Notes: generated by a model not told the origin, from the letters alone. 64,000 nt of DNA from Thermoactinomyces daqus (GCF_000763315.1 NZ_JPST01000021.1:172877-236876), one strand, 5' to 3'; counted from the first letter of the stretch, positions 24,961-34,166 are shown. Program-made: numbers and translations.

Positions 24961-27633
24961 GTGAAAAAAGTGGGTAAACTGGTGTTGATCGATGGCAATA
25001 GTATTGCTTACCGGGCGTTTTTTGCATTGCCGCTCCTGACCAACTCGAGCGGAATCTACACCAATGCCGTTTATGGATTCACCATGATGTTGCTGAAGGT
25101 GTTGGAAGAAGAAAAACCGACGCATATGCTGGTTGCCTTTGACGCCGGAAAAACGACGTTTCGGCATCAAGATTACCAGGAATACAAGGGAACACGGCAA
25201 AAAACGCCGGGAGAGCTGGCCGAGCAAATACCGCTTGTCCGGGAAATGCTTGACGCGTTTGGCATTCGGCATTATGCGATTGAGAATTATGAAGCCGATG
25301 ATATTATCGGGACACTTGCCCGCGCAGGGTCCGGCAAGGATTTGGAAGTCCTGATCGTCAGCGGGGATAAAGACTTGCTGCAATTGGTGAATGAGCAAGT
25401 GAACGTATTGCTCACCCGAAAAGGCGTCACCGAGACGGAACGGTACGACCGGAAGGCCGTGGCGGACCGGTATGGATTGACCCCGCAACAGATTATTGAT
25501 CTGAAGGGATTGATGGGAGACGCTTCCGACAATATTCCCGGCATCCCCGGAGTGGGAGAAAAAACAGCGCTGAAACTGCTTAAACAATTTCCGACCGTGG
25601 AAGAGATCGTTGACCATGTGAGCGAGTTGCCCGGGAAAAAATTGCGGGAAAAAGTGGAAACATACCGTGATCAAGCCTTGTTGAGCAAAAAGCTGGCGAC
25701 GATTTACACGGAAGTTCCCCTTGATCTGCAATTGGAAGATCTGTTGCTGGCGGAATTGGATGTGAACCGGATTGCCGACTTCTTCCGGAAAGTGGAATTT
25801 AAAACGCTCCTGGATCGCTTGAAGAAGTTCAGCGGCGCCGATGAAGAGGAGACGAAGACCGTCTGTGAAGAACAGGACGCGATCGAATCAGTGACAGTAT
25901 TTGGCGAGGAAGCGCGGGACGAGTGGGAACCGTTTTTAAAACAAAGCGGATTGGCGCTGTTTGTGGAGATGACCGGGGAAAATCCGCACCATTCTGATGT
26001 GATCGGCCTGGCACTGTCAGACGGGGAAAAACAGCTCTACATTCCGATTGAAGAGGCTATGGACTGGCAGGCGTTTCGCGAATATCTGGCGGACGGCGAA
26101 CGACACAAGGTGGTTTACGACGTCAAAAAGACGAGTCTCGCGCTGAAGCGAAAGGAACTTGATGTGGCCGGCCTTTCCTTTGATGTGCTGTTGGCCGCCT
26201 ATTTGCTGGATCCGTCGGAGTCGCAGATGGAACTGAATGAAATCGTGAAACGGGCTGAAGCGGGTTACCTGCCTTCTGATGAGGAAGTCTACGGAAAAGG
26301 GGCCAAACGTCGCCAGTTGCAGGGGGAGGAATTGGAAAAACATCTGGCTCGCAAAGCCAGAGCGATTTATCAAGTGTATCCAGTGCTTGACCGGCAATTG
26401 CAAGAGGCCGGATTGGATGCGCTGATGTTTGATTTGGAGATGCCCCTGGCTGCCGTGCTGGCCAACATGGAGAGGCACGGGGTTTTGGTTAATCGGGAAC
26501 GCTTGGACGAGCTCGGGGTGGAGCTGAAACGGAGCATGGATTTGCTTCAGGAGGAGATTTACGAACTGGCCGGGGTGCCTTTCAACATCAATTCCCCCAA
26601 GCAATTGGGAGAAATCCTGTTTGACAAATTGGGCCTGCCGGTGATCAAGAAGACGAAAACGGGGTATTCCACCAGTGCCGATGTCCTGGAAAAACTGGCC
26701 CCGCAACATGAAATTGTCGAGAAAATTTTACACTACCGACAGGTAGGAAAACTGTATTCTACTTATATAGAAGGATTGAAAAAAGAGATTGGATCTGATG
26801 GCAAGATCCACACCCAGTTTAATCAAACGGTCACCGCAACCGGCCGCTTGAGCTCGACGGAACCCAACTTGCAAAACATCCCGATCCGGATGGAGGAAGG
26901 GAGGAGAATCCGACAGATTTTTATCCCGTCCGAGCCGGGTTGGTACATGCTTTCCGCCGATTATTCGCAAATTGAACTGAGGGTGCTGGCCCATATTTCC
27001 GGCGATGCCAATTTGCAAAAAGCGTTTAAGGAAGGCAAAGACATTCATACGCAGACAGCGATGGATGTTTTCGGCGTGGCGGAAGATGAAGTGACCAGCC
27101 TGATGCGCCGTCAGGCTAAAGCCGTCAACTTCGGGATTTTGTACGGGATCAGCGGGTACGGACTTGCTCAGGGCCTCGATATCCCGCAAAAAGAAGCGCG
27201 GGAATTTATTGAGCGTTATTTTGAAACGTACCCTGGGGTGAAAAAGTATATGGATTCGATTATCGCCCAGGCGAAACAGGAAGGCTATGTGACCACTTTA
27301 TCCGGACGCCGCCGCTATTTGCCCAAAATCCATTCCCGCAATTTCGGGGAGAGAAGTTTTGCCGAGCGGACGGCGATGAATACTCCGATTCAGGGGACGG
27401 CAGCGGATATCATTAAGATCGCCATGGTTCGCCTTGACCGGCAGATCCGGGAGCGCGGGTTGAAAGGACGCATGCTGCTTCAGGTTCATGACGAACTGAT
27501 TTTGGAAGTGCCGGAAAGCGAGCTGCCTGCGATGCAAGAACTCGTCCGGGATGTGATGGAACACGCTCTTGAACTGTCGGTTCCGCTTGTGGTTGATGTC
27601 AATTGCGGGAAAAACTGGTATGAAGCGAAGTGA
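24961..27633 (+). CDS. polA: DNA polymerase I, 890 aa
   Basis: Repair and Okazaki-fragment-processing polymerase. The 5' nuclease domain (about 1-290) opens KLVLIDGNSIAYRAFF and has YEADDIIGTLA, VSGDKDLLQLV and the helix-hairpin-helix DNIPGIPGVGEKTA. The 3'-5' exonuclease domain (about 310-470) has lost the catalytic DxE: the site reads LFVEMTG, as in Bacillus and Bst enzymes. The polymerase domain carries LSADYSQIELR (Asp about 667), RRQAKAVNFGILYG and QVHDELI (Asp about 844). Start GTG with SD AAGGAT. mutM follows after 15 nt, giving a repair operon. Confidence 0.97.
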   Translation: MKKVGKLVLIDGNSIAYRAFFALPLLTNSSGIYTNAVYGFTMMLLKVLEEEKPTHMLVAFDAGKTTFRHQDYQEYKGTRQKTPGELAEQIPLVREMLDAFGIRHYAIENYEADDIIGTLARAGSGKDLEVLIVSGDKDLLQLVNEQVNVLLTRKGVTETERYDRKAVADRYGLTPQQIIDLKGLMGDASDNIPGIPGVGEKTALKLLKQFPTVEEIVDHVSELPGKKLREKVETYRDQALLSKKLATIYTEVPLDLQLEDLLLAELDVNRIADFFRKVEFKTLLDRLKKFSGADEEETKTVCEEQDAIESVTVFGEEARDEWEPFLKQSGLALFVEMTGENPHHSDVIGLALSDGEKQLYIPIEEAMDWQAFREYLADGERHKVVYDVKKTSLALKRKELDVAGLSFDVLLAAYLLDPSESQMELNEIVKRAEAGYLPSDEEVYGKGAKRRQLQGEELEKHLARKARAIYQVYPVLDRQLQEAGLDALMFDLEMPLAAVLANMERHGVLVNRERLDELGVELKRSMDLLQEEIYELAGVPFNINSPKQLGEILFDKLGLPVIKKTKTGYSTSADVLEKLAPQHEIVEKILHYRQVGKLYSTYIEGLKKEIGSDGKIHTQFNQTVTATGRLSSTEPNLQNIPIRMEEGRRIRQIFIPSEPGWYMLSADYSQIELRVLAHISGDANLQKAFKEGKDIHTQTAMDVFGVAEDEVTSLMRRQAKAVNFGILYGISGYGLAQGLDIPQKEAREFIERYFETYPGVKKYMDSIIAQAKQEGYVTTLSGRRRYLPKIHSRNFGERSFAERTAMNTPIQGTAADIIKIAMVRLDRQIRERGLKGRMLLQVHDELILEVPESELPAMQELVRDVMEHALELSVPLVVDVNCGKNWYEAK

Positions 27634-27648
27634 CAGGAGGAAACAGCG

Positions 27649-28473
27649 TTGCCGGAGTTACCAGAGGTAGAGACTGTACGCAGAACATTAAACAAACTTG
27701 TTGTGGGGAAAACGATTTGCGATGTGACGGTTCATTTGCCCCGTCTGATCCGGGAGCCCGCAGATGTCGAGCTGTTCAGGAAAGAGTTGGTCGGAACGAC
27801 GATCACGGAAATCGGGCGCCGGGGCAAATTTTTGAAGATCGTTTGCCCGCCATGGGTTCTTGTTTCTCATTTGCGCATGGAGGGTAAATACCGGTTGGCC
27901 AGGCAAAATGAGCCGTATGAGAAACACACGCACGTGATTTTTCACTTCACGGACGGAACGGAACTGCGCTATCGTGATGTGCGGCAGTTTGGAACGATGC
28001 ATTTGTTCCCCGCGGGAGAGGAAGAACAGCATCTTCCTTTGAAAAAACTGGGGCCCGAGCCGCTGTCCGATCAGTTTACACTTGAATGGTTTCAAGCGGC
28101 GTTGACGAGGCGGATGACCAAAATCAAAGCCGTTCTTTTAAATCAAGAATTTCTGGTCGGGCTCGGCAATATTTATGTGGACGAGTCGCTGTTCTCAGCC
28201 GGAATTCATCCGGAGAGGCCGGCCTCTTCCTTGTCGGCGGCCGAGGTGGAGCGTTTGTACCACAGTATAAAAAAGACATTGTCCGAAGCGATAAAATCAG
28301 GAGGTTCTTCGGTTCGCTCTTATGTCAACGGCGAGGGCGAAATGGGGATGTTTCAGCTCCAGATTCAAGTGTACGGGCGGAAAAATGAGCCTTGTCTGCG
28401 CTGCGGCAACGCGATTGAGCGGATTGTGGTAGCGGGACGGGGCACTCACTTCTGTCCGGAATGCGAAAAATAA
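27649..28473 (+). CDS. mutM: Formamidopyrimidine-DNA glycosylase, 274 aa
   Basis: Removes oxidised purines such as 8-oxoguanine. Catalytic Pro1-Glu2 follows the initiator at PELPEVETVRRTL, with the catalytic Lys in GRRGKFL. The H2TH domain contains LLNQEFLVGLGNIYVDE. The C-terminal zinc finger has four Cys: CLRCG and FCPECEK. Start TTG with SD CAGGAGG about 7 nt upstream; a start here is required to expose Pro at the N-terminus. It follows polA directly, and ytaF comes 67 nt later. Confidence 0.97.
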   Translation: MPELPEVETVRRTLNKLVVGKTICDVTVHLPRLIREPADVELFRKELVGTTITEIGRRGKFLKIVCPPWVLVSHLRMEGKYRLARQNEPYEKHTHVIFHFTDGTELRYRDVRQFGTMHLFPAGEEEQHLPLKKLGPEPLSDQFTLEWFQAALTRRMTKIKAVLLNQEFLVGLGNIYVDESLFSAGIHPERPASSLSAAEVERLYHSIKKTLSEAIKSGGSSVRSYVNGEGEMGMFQLQIQVYGRKNEPCLRCGNAIERIVVAGRGTHFCPECEK

Positions 28474-28540
28474 CACATGCTTGAGCCCTTCATCATAAGA
28501 TAGGATACGCAACAGCCTACTGAGATGAGGGGTGACGGTG

Positions 28541-29203
28541 ATGTGGCATATATTTTCGATCATCGGGATTGCCTTTGCACTTAGTTTGGACAGCTTCGGA
28601 GCCGGTACGACATATGGAATGCGAAAAATTCGTATCCCGTTGCTATCGACCGTGATTATTGCCGGATGTTCCGGGGCTGTTATTTACTTGTCGATGGTCG
28701 TGGGAAAATGGATCGCTGTCTGGCTGGCGCCCGCAGTCACCCATTTTGTCGGTGCTTTTATTTTGATTTTGCTCGGAAGTTATGCACTGTACCAGGGAGA
28801 CAAAAATAAACTTGAGATGAAAAATGGAACGGGTGCAAGGCAAAATCCCGCCATCATGGAACCCAAAGTATGGACGATTAAAATCCGCCAGCTCGGGCTC
28901 GTCGTGCAAATCTTGAAGACACCCCTTGCCGCGGATCTGGATAATTCGGGCTCCATCTCCAGTTCGGAAGCGTTGTTGCTGGGGGCCGCCCTGTCACTGG
29001 ACTCGTTTGGCGCCGGATTGGGAGTGGCGTTGGCCGGCTTTTCACCTTTGCCGACAGCGGCGGTGATCATGGTGATGAGCGCATTTTTTTTGCGGCTGGG
29101 CATCTGGCTCGGTTTTTCCTATGCCGGGCGCTTTAACCAGCGATTCGTGGCTTATGCGCCCGGATTGATTTTGATCGTATTGGGATTGCTTCGTTTTTTT
29201 TAG
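28541..29203 (+). CDS. ytaF: Sporulation membrane protein YtaF, 220 aa
   Basis: A MntP/YtaF-type protein of six hydrophobic segments, built from two repeats: FALSLDSFGAGTTYGMRKI in the first and AALSLDSFGAGLGVALAGF in the second. The LDSFGAG motif of each repeat holds the conserved Asp in the membrane. The intervening loop carries an EF-hand-like DLDNSGSISSSEA that could bind a cation. Homologues are annotated as sporulation proteins or manganese-efflux relatives; the transported ion is not known. ATG 28541 is preferred because GAGG lies 10 nt upstream; GTG 28532 is too close to it. Lies in the polA-mutM-ytaF-coaE cluster. Confidence 0.85.
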   Translation: MWHIFSIIGIAFALSLDSFGAGTTYGMRKIRIPLLSTVIIAGCSGAVIYLSMVVGKWIAVWLAPAVTHFVGAFILILLGSYALYQGDKNKLEMKNGTGARQNPAIMEPKVWTIKIRQLGLVVQILKTPLAADLDNSGSISSSEALLLGAALSLDSFGAGLGVALAGFSPLPTAAVIMVMSAFFLRLGIWLGFSYAGRFNQRFVAYAPGLILIVLGLLRFF

Positions 29204-29218
29204 AGGGGCGATGATGAG

Positions 29219-29833
29219 ATGTTGCTTGGACTTACAGGGAGTATTGCCACCGGCAAAAGCACCGTGGCTGAAATGTTGAAAAGGCGTGGCGCCGTCGTGG
29301 TTGATGCCGACCAGGTCGCCCGGAAAGTGGTGGAACCGGGGAGTCTTGGCCTGAACCGGATCAAAGAGACTTTCGGCAGCGAAATGTTGACAGCGGACGG
29401 GCAGCTGGATCGTGCGAAACTGGGGGAACTCGTATTTGCTGATGAGGAAGCGAGATTGCGTCTGAATGCTCTGTTGCATCCGCTGATTATGGATGAGATG
29501 AAACGGATGACGGCGGAAAGTCTGGACAAAAACCCGAAAAGCATTGTTATTTGGGATGTTCCGCTCTTAATAGAAGAAAATTTGACACAATTTGTTGAAC
29601 AAGTTATTGTGGTATATGTACCTCAAGCGATTCAACTGAAAAGGCTGATGGAGCGGAATCACTTGACGAAAACGGAAGCGATCAAACGGATGCAATCCCA
29701 GCTCAGTATCGAAGAAAAGAAAAAGGTGGCCGATTATATAATTGACAACAGCGGATCTCTGGAAGAAACAGAAAGACAGGTTGATCAGTTATGGAGATAT
29801 CTAACATTAAAAAGTGGATCAGACCAGCCGTAG
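29219..29833 (+). CDS. coaE: Dephospho-CoA kinase, 204 aa
   Basis: Final step of coenzyme A synthesis, phosphorylating the ribose 3'-OH of dephospho-CoA. P-loop GLTGSIATGKSTVAEML (about 4-20) opens the protein, followed by VVDADQVARKVVEPG with the catalytic Asp region, LLHPLIMDEM, VIWDVPLLIEENL and the lid arginine region QLKRLMERNHLTKTEA. Length is the family norm. SD AGGGGCGATGATGAG. Its 3' end overlaps the next gene by 43 nt. Confidence 0.95.
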   Translation: MLLGLTGSIATGKSTVAEMLKRRGAVVVDADQVARKVVEPGSLGLNRIKETFGSEMLTADGQLDRAKLGELVFADEEARLRLNALLHPLIMDEMKRMTAESLDKNPKSIVIWDVPLLIEENLTQFVEQVIVVYVPQAIQLKRLMERNHLTKTEAIKRMQSQLSIEEKKKVADYIIDNSGSLEETERQVDQLWRYLTLKSGSDQP

Positions 29834-30435
29834 ATGCCTTGCCTTCCAAACGAGTCCTTTTGATCGCCTTTGTGCTGTTATTGATTTTTTTGCTTGTGGC
29901 ATCTCCACTCTTTAATCGTTTGATGTATCCGCTGAGGTATGAAGAAAACATCTTTAATAGCGCTCAAAATACGGGAGCCGACCCCTTTTTGATCATGGCG
30001 ATCATCCGGGCCGAAACCCAGTTTGACCCGGACGGTGAATCGCGTGTCGGAGCTCAGGGGCTGATGCAACTGATGCCGGGAACGGTGGATGATATTGTGA
30101 AACGGGGCGGTTTTTCCCCGGGAATTGTGAACTACATCAAAGACCCGGCGATCAATATTCAGCTGGGCAGCTGGTATATTGCTTCCCTGACGGAAAGGTA
30201 CCATGGAAACAAAGTGGCGGTCATGGCCGCTTATAATGCCGGTCCGGGGAAAGTGGACCGCTGGCTTAAAAATGGGACTTGGGATGGAACAAGCCAGCAC
30301 GCATCGCAAATCCCTTTCTGGGAAACGCGTAATTATGTCCAGCGCGTCAGCTTCTACTATGAAAAATATAAGCAGTTATATAATGACCGTTATGAAAATT
30401 ACCTGCAAAAACAAAAAAATCACAGGCAAAATTGA
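29791..30435 (+). CDS. Membrane-anchored lytic transglycosylase (SLT family), 214 aa
   Basis: An N-terminal anchor (LLIAFVLLLIFLLVASPLF, about 22-41) puts the SLT domain outside. The catalytic Glu is in MAIIRAETQFDP, followed by the family motifs VGAQGLMQLMPGT and VAVMAAYNAGPGKVDRWL. It cleaves the beta-1,4 glycosidic bond of peptidoglycan with formation of anhydromuramic ends. The start ATG 29791 lies inside coaE (43-nt overlap), so translation is probably coupled. A terminator sits 2 nt beyond the stop. In sporulating Bacillales a gene of this type is regularly found after coaE. Confidence 0.92.
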   Translation: MEISNIKKWIRPAVDALPSKRVLLIAFVLLLIFLLVASPLFNRLMYPLRYEENIFNSAQNTGADPFLIMAIIRAETQFDPDGESRVGAQGLMQLMPGTVDDIVKRGGFSPGIVNYIKDPAINIQLGSWYIASLTERYHGNKVAVMAAYNAGPGKVDRWLKNGTWDGTSQHASQIPFWETRNYVQRVSFYYEKYKQLYNDRYENYLQKQKNHRQN

Positions 30436-30436
30436 G

Positions 30437-30465
30437 AAAACCCATTCCGCTGTGGAATGGGTTTT
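30437..30465 (+). terminator. Terminator after the lytic transglycosylase gene
   Basis: AAAACCCATTCC/GGAATGGGTTTT, 12-bp stem with a 5-nt loop. Confidence 0.85.
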
Positions 30466-30476
30466 ATGTTTGTCTG

Positions 30477-30533
30477 TTGCAAAATGTGACATACTGATTA
30501 TAATAATAAGAGGGAATTGGTATGTAACATATG
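30477..30533 (+). promoter_or_regulatory. gapB promoter with CcpN-type sites
   Basis: TTGCAA (30477-30482), 16-bp spacer, TATAAT (30499-30504). Inside the spacer, TGTGACATACT (30485-30495) fits the Bacillus CcpN consensus TRTGHYATAYW at every position. A related TGTAACATATG (30523-30533) lies downstream. CcpN represses gapB and pckA under glycolytic conditions, so catabolite repression independent of CcpA is predicted here. Confidence 0.7.
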
Positions 30534-30552
30534 GTGGAAGGAGATTATCTTT

Positions 30553-31581
30553 ATGGCAATTCGCATCGCGATAAACGGTTTCGGTCGGATCGGGCGCATG
30601 GTTTTTCGCCGGTTGATTCAGAATTCAATGGTGAAAGTGGTCGCAATCAATGCCAGTTATCCGCCGGAAACGATTGCCCATCTGATTAAGTACGACACCA
30701 TCCACGGGATGTTTGATAAAGAAGTGACCCCCAAAGAAGACGGACTGATCGTTGATCATCAATTCATTCAACTGGTAAACAACAGGGACCCGGAACAGCT
30801 TCCCTGGTCTGAGCTGGATATCGATATCGTGGTGGAAGCGACCGGGAAGTTTCGCGACCGGGAAGGGGCGTCCAAGCATCTGAAGGCCGGAGCGAAAAAA
30901 GTGATTATCACGGCACCGGGCAAGGATGAAGATGTGACCATTGTGATGGGGGTTAATGAAAGAGTTTACAACCCCGGAGAGCATCATATTATCTCCAACG
31001 CATCCTGTACGACCAACTGTCTGGCGCCTGTAGCCAAGGTATTGCACCAAGCGTTTGGCATTGAATACGGACTGATGACCACTGTTCATTCCTATACCAA
31101 CGATCAAAAAAATCTGGATAATCCGCACAAAGATCTGCGGCGGGCGCGGGCATGTGCCCAATCGATCATCCCGACGAAAACGGGTGCTGCCAAAGCGCTG
31201 GGTCTGGTAATTCCGGAATTGAAGGGACGATTGAACGGATTTGCGCTGCGGGTGCCGACTCCCAACGTTTCTGTTGTCGACCTGGTCGCCGATTTGCAGA
31301 AAAAAGTAACAGCAGATGAAGTAAACGCAGTACTGAAACAAGCAGCGGAAACGACGATGAAAGGGATTCTGGCTTACACCGAGGAACCGCTGGTCTCGTC
31401 GGATTTTAACGGAAATGATCATTCCTCGGTCATCGATGCCCTTTCCACCATGGTAATCGGAGAAAAGCAGGTAAAAGTGCTGGCCTGGTATGACAACGAG
31501 TGGGGATATTCCTGCAGGGTTGTGGACTTGGTCGAATATGTCGGTGAACGGCTCCTGGCGGCGAAAAAGGTGACCGCATAA
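30553..31581 (+). CDS. gapB: Gluconeogenic glyceraldehyde-3-phosphate dehydrogenase GapB, 342 aa
   Basis: Rossmann fold IAINGFGRIGRMVFR, catalytic Cys in NASCTTNCLAP, then HSYTNDQKNLDNPHKDLRRAR, PTKTGAAKAL and WYDNEWGYS. The adenine-binding strand ends VVAINASYPPE, Ser/Tyr instead of the Asp of NAD-specific GapA, a trait of the GapB branch that prefers NADP and works towards gluconeogenesis or erythrose-4-phosphate. ATG 30553 has SD GGAAGGAG; the longer frame starts upstream of it without one. The promoter has a perfect CcpN-like site. No glycolytic gapA is in this window. Confidence 0.95.
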   Translation: MAIRIAINGFGRIGRMVFRRLIQNSMVKVVAINASYPPETIAHLIKYDTIHGMFDKEVTPKEDGLIVDHQFIQLVNNRDPEQLPWSELDIDIVVEATGKFRDREGASKHLKAGAKKVIITAPGKDEDVTIVMGVNERVYNPGEHHIISNASCTTNCLAPVAKVLHQAFGIEYGLMTTVHSYTNDQKNLDNPHKDLRRARACAQSIIPTKTGAAKALGLVIPELKGRLNGFALRVPTPNVSVVDLVADLQKKVTADEVNAVLKQAAETTMKGILAYTEEPLVSSDFNGNDHSSVIDALSTMVIGEKQVKVLAWYDNEWGYSCRVVDLVEYVGERLLAAKKVTA

Positions 31582-31586
31582 GCAAA

Positions 31587-31606
31587 CTCCTGAAAAAACA
31601 GGAGAA
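31587..31606 (+). terminator. Weak terminator after gapB
   Basis: CTCCTG/CAGGAG stem with six A in the loop, followed by AATTTG. Short T-run. Confidence 0.45.
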
Positions 31607-31624
31607 TTTGAGGCTGTCGGTAAA

Positions 31625-31789
31625 ATGAAGAAAACGGTGTTGGAAAGTTGGCAGGATCAGCGCCAAGTGTTCGATGGAAGAGGACGGGTTTTTTTCGGCA
31701 GCGACGATGGGCCAGGGAGCTTGGAAAAATATATCGAGGTCTCACAAATTTCAACTTTTTATTGCGTAAACAAGCGGAAATTCCCCTGA
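31625..31789 (+). CDS. Doubtful 54-aa ORF between gapB and the convergent gene
   Basis: MKKTVLESWQDQRQVFDGRG begins an ORF that stays open and ends inside the terminator hairpin at 31778. The frame is also open upstream through the gapB stop region. GAGG lies 11 nt before ATG, a weak SD. The composition (Asp, Gly, Phe) is protein-like, but I recognise nothing. It may be a remnant of a larger gene. Confidence 0.25.
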   Translation: MKKTVLESWQDQRQVFDGRGRVFFGSDDGPGSLEKYIEVSQISTFYCVNKRKFP

Positions 31790-31806
31790 AAAATTCAGGG
31801 GAATTT
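31778..31806. terminator. Bidirectional terminator between gapB region and effector-binding protein gene
   Basis: Perfect 13-bp stem AAATTCCCCTGAA/TTCAGGGGAATTT with a 3-nt loop, immediately beyond the minus-strand stop at 31808. Confidence 0.85.
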
Positions 31807-31807
31807 C

Positions 31808-32278
31808 TTATCTTTTAATTGGGATGTAAATGTCAAACATATTGTCCGGAGCATCGAGCGAGTGGGTGACCGGCGTATAGCGATGGTCATAAACCTCCAG
31901 CCCCAATGTGCTGTGATCCTTGCGATAACCCATCTTTTCGATCCATTTCCATGCGCGTTGATAGGTTGCCGGAACATTGCGAATCGATCCTCTATGGGTA
32001 AAAACAGCGTACCGCTGAGTTGGAACCGTCAACGCCAGCATTCCGTCGGGTACATTTTCCGCTTCGGATACTTCAACGGCAATATAGCAGGTGAAATCGG
32101 TGACACGGTCATGGCAAGGACAGACAAAAGAGCCCGGTTTCACTTGGTGCGGAATTTCGTGTATCCTTTTTACAAACTGTTCCCACAGTTTCGGAATCTC
32201 ACGTGACAAGGTATAGGGTCCTGTCCAACCGATCCCGACCACTTGGAAAGAGTCTTTGGTTAAAATTCGACCTTGCAT
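31808..32278 (-). CDS. GyrI-like/AraC effector-binding domain protein, 156 aa
   Basis: A stand-alone effector-binding (GyrI-like, SOUL-type fold) domain: FQVVGIGWTGPYTLSREIPKLWEQF at the N-terminus, central FTCYIAVEVSEAENVPDGM, LTVPTQRYAVFTHRGSIRNVPATYQRAWKWI and the final Glu-containing LGLEVYDHRY with IDIYIPIKR. Such domains bind amphipathic drugs or act as ligand sensors when fused to AraC or MerR DNA-binding parts. No helix-turn-helix is present, so this is an isolated binder of unknown ligand. SD GGGGGGCC before ATG. Confidence 0.8.
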   Translation of the reverse strand: MQGRILTKDSFQVVGIGWTGPYTLSREIPKLWEQFVKRIHEIPHQVKPGSFVCPCHDRVTDFTCYIAVEVSEAENVPDGMLALTVPTQRYAVFTHRGSIRNVPATYQRAWKWIEKMGYRKDHSTLGLEVYDHRYTPVTHSLDAPDNMFDIYIPIKR

Positions 32279-32454
32279 GTGGCCCCCCTTGGTGAAGGAA
32301 AAGGAATCTATGTTCTTGTTGATATTGTAAAGGAAAATTCAAAAAGTAACAAGTAAGAAGCGGTTCTTTTCCCGATAAACTTAATCCGCTATGATAAAGT
32401 TATTGGATTTGGTAAAAGGATGAGAAATAGAGAGAAGGACGCTGGAGGGATCGT

Positions 32455-33396
32455 GTGAACGCTTTGCTTCGTAAGCGGCTGAAGGGAATTGCAATGGTGA
32501 TTGTCGGCGGTTCCCTGTGGGGAATTTCCGGAACCGTGGCCCAAGTTCTGTTTCAACGATACGGTTTCCAGGCGGGAGGGCTTGTGACGATCCGTCTGCT
32601 GTGTGCCGGGATTCTCCTGTTGTTCTGGGCGGGGATGAAGAAACAGGGAATTTGGGCTGTTTGGAAAGATCCGCGGACCGGGTTGAAAATTCTTATTTTT
32701 GGTTTGATCGGGATGCTCGGAGTGCAATACAGTTACTATGCCTCGATTCAATCGGGCAATGCTGCGACTGCGACGCTTTTGCAGTATCTCGGCCCGGTTT
32801 TCATCACCGTGTATATGGCGCTGAAAATAAGGCAACTCCCGGGGAAAAACGATATAGTTGCGCTTGTGCTGGCTATGCTCGGCACGTTTTTGCTGGTAAC
32901 CAATGGTTCATTAAAAGGGCTGACCGTACCGCTCCCCGCGGTTTTATGGGGGCTTGTGTCCGCACTGACCGCCGCTTTTTACACCGTTTACCCCGGACGA
33001 TTGATTAGCCGCTTCGGTTCGGTTGTCATCGTCGGGTGGGGGATGCTGGTCGGGGGGATCGGCATGGGGCTGGTCAATCTGAATGCCCCGGGGAGGATAA
33101 AAGCCGATATGATGACGCCCCATGTACTGGCATTGGTCGGTTTTGTGGTCATATTTGGCACGCTGCTCTCTTTTTATCTGTATCTGGACAGCCTTCGTTA
33201 TTTATCTCCGGATGAAGTGGGAATTCTGGGCAGCGCCGAACCTTTGTCGGCGGCGGTGATGTCGGTTTTTTGCTTTCATCATATTCCCGGAGCGTTTGAG
33301 TTGGCGGGAGGACTTTGCATCATTTCCACTGTTGCGATTTTGTCACGCAAAAAAGAGGAAAAAGTGGTCCCGATGGATCAGAAAACAGTGGTGTGA
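32455..33396 (+). CDS. EamA/DMT family transporter, 313 aa
   Basis: Two EamA repeats, about ten hydrophobic segments in all. The first begins AMVIVGGSLWGISGTVAQVLFQ and includes the signature YYASIQSGNAATATLLQYLGPVF. The second contains WGLVSALTAAFYTVYPGRLI and ends YLDSLRYLSPDEVGILGSAEPLSAAVMS. DMT transporters export metabolites or import nutrients; I cannot name the substrate. Start GTG with SD GCTGGAGGGA. Monocistronic and divergent from the effector-binding protein gene. Confidence 0.9.
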   Translation: MNALLRKRLKGIAMVIVGGSLWGISGTVAQVLFQRYGFQAGGLVTIRLLCAGILLLFWAGMKKQGIWAVWKDPRTGLKILIFGLIGMLGVQYSYYASIQSGNAATATLLQYLGPVFITVYMALKIRQLPGKNDIVALVLAMLGTFLLVTNGSLKGLTVPLPAVLWGLVSALTAAFYTVYPGRLISRFGSVVIVGWGMLVGGIGMGLVNLNAPGRIKADMMTPHVLALVGFVVIFGTLLSFYLYLDSLRYLSPDEVGILGSAEPLSAAVMSVFCFHHIPGAFELAGGLCIISTVAILSRKKEEKVVPMDQKTVV

Positions 33397-33501
33397 AGTA
33401 GTCGGGCCGATGCGAGCAGATTACGGATGTGAATAGAATAAACGGTCATAAAACTTCGGGTGTGTTATGGGATCAAAATCGGAATGAAGGGGAGAGTATC
33501 T

Positions 33502-33993
33502 TTGAAATGTCCAATTTGTGGCAATAACGGCAGCCGGGTTCTTGATTCACGTCCCGTTCACGATGGGCGGGCCATCCGGCGCCGGAGAGAATGCGAAAAG
33601 TGTGAACAGCGGTTTACCACCTTTGAAATGGTGGAGGAGCAACCTCTGATCGTGATCAAAAAAGATGGCAGCCGTGAGGAATTCAGCCGTGAGAAGCTGT
33701 TGCGGGGGCTGATTCGCGCGTGTGAAAAAAGGCCGGTTCCGCTGGCCAAGTTGGAGTCGCTGGTGGCCGAGATCGAAAGCCGCTTGCGCCAGGCCGGTTC
33801 GGCGGAGGTTCCTTCAAAGGAGATCGGTGAAATGGTGATGGAGCGCCTGGTGGATATTGATGAAGTGGCTTATGTCCGCTTCGCCTCTGTCTATCGCCAA
33901 TTTAAGGATATCAACGTTTTTGTCAATGAACTGGAAGATTTGCTCAACCGTTCGCGCCGCGCCCTGCAGGAAGAAAAAAAGCGTCAATCCTGA
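33502..33993 (+). CDS. nrdR: Transcriptional repressor NrdR, 163 aa
   Basis: Represses ribonucleotide reductase genes when dATP is abundant. N-terminal zinc ribbon [20 protein letters not shown] with the second pair of Cys in [17 protein letters not shown], then the ATP cone [33 protein letters not shown]-terminal helices ([20 protein letters not shown]) complete the family pattern. Start TTG 33502 with SD GGGGAGAG; starting elsewhere would displace the invariant N-terminal K-C-P. It precedes dnaB as in other Bacillales. Confidence 0.95.
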   Translation: MKCPICGNNGSRVLDSRPVHDGRAIRRRRECEKCEQRFTTFEMVEEQPLIVIKKDGSREEFSREKLLRGLIRACEKRPVPLAKLESLVAEIESRLRQAGSAEVPSKEIGEMVMERLVDIDEVAYVRFASVYRQFKDINVFVNELEDLLNRSRRALQEEKKRQS

Positions 33994-34166
33994 CCTGAAA
34001 AACCGGGAGGGCGGCGGTGTCCTGCCGGCTGATCTGCAACACATTTTCGCAAAAAACGTTTGATCCCTCGTCTGTATGAACCGGAAAAGCATCCTTGGCA
34101 GATGCCGGATCACCTGATAAAATGGTACAGCGTTTCGGGGTTTTTGTAAGTAGAGGGGGACTGACG

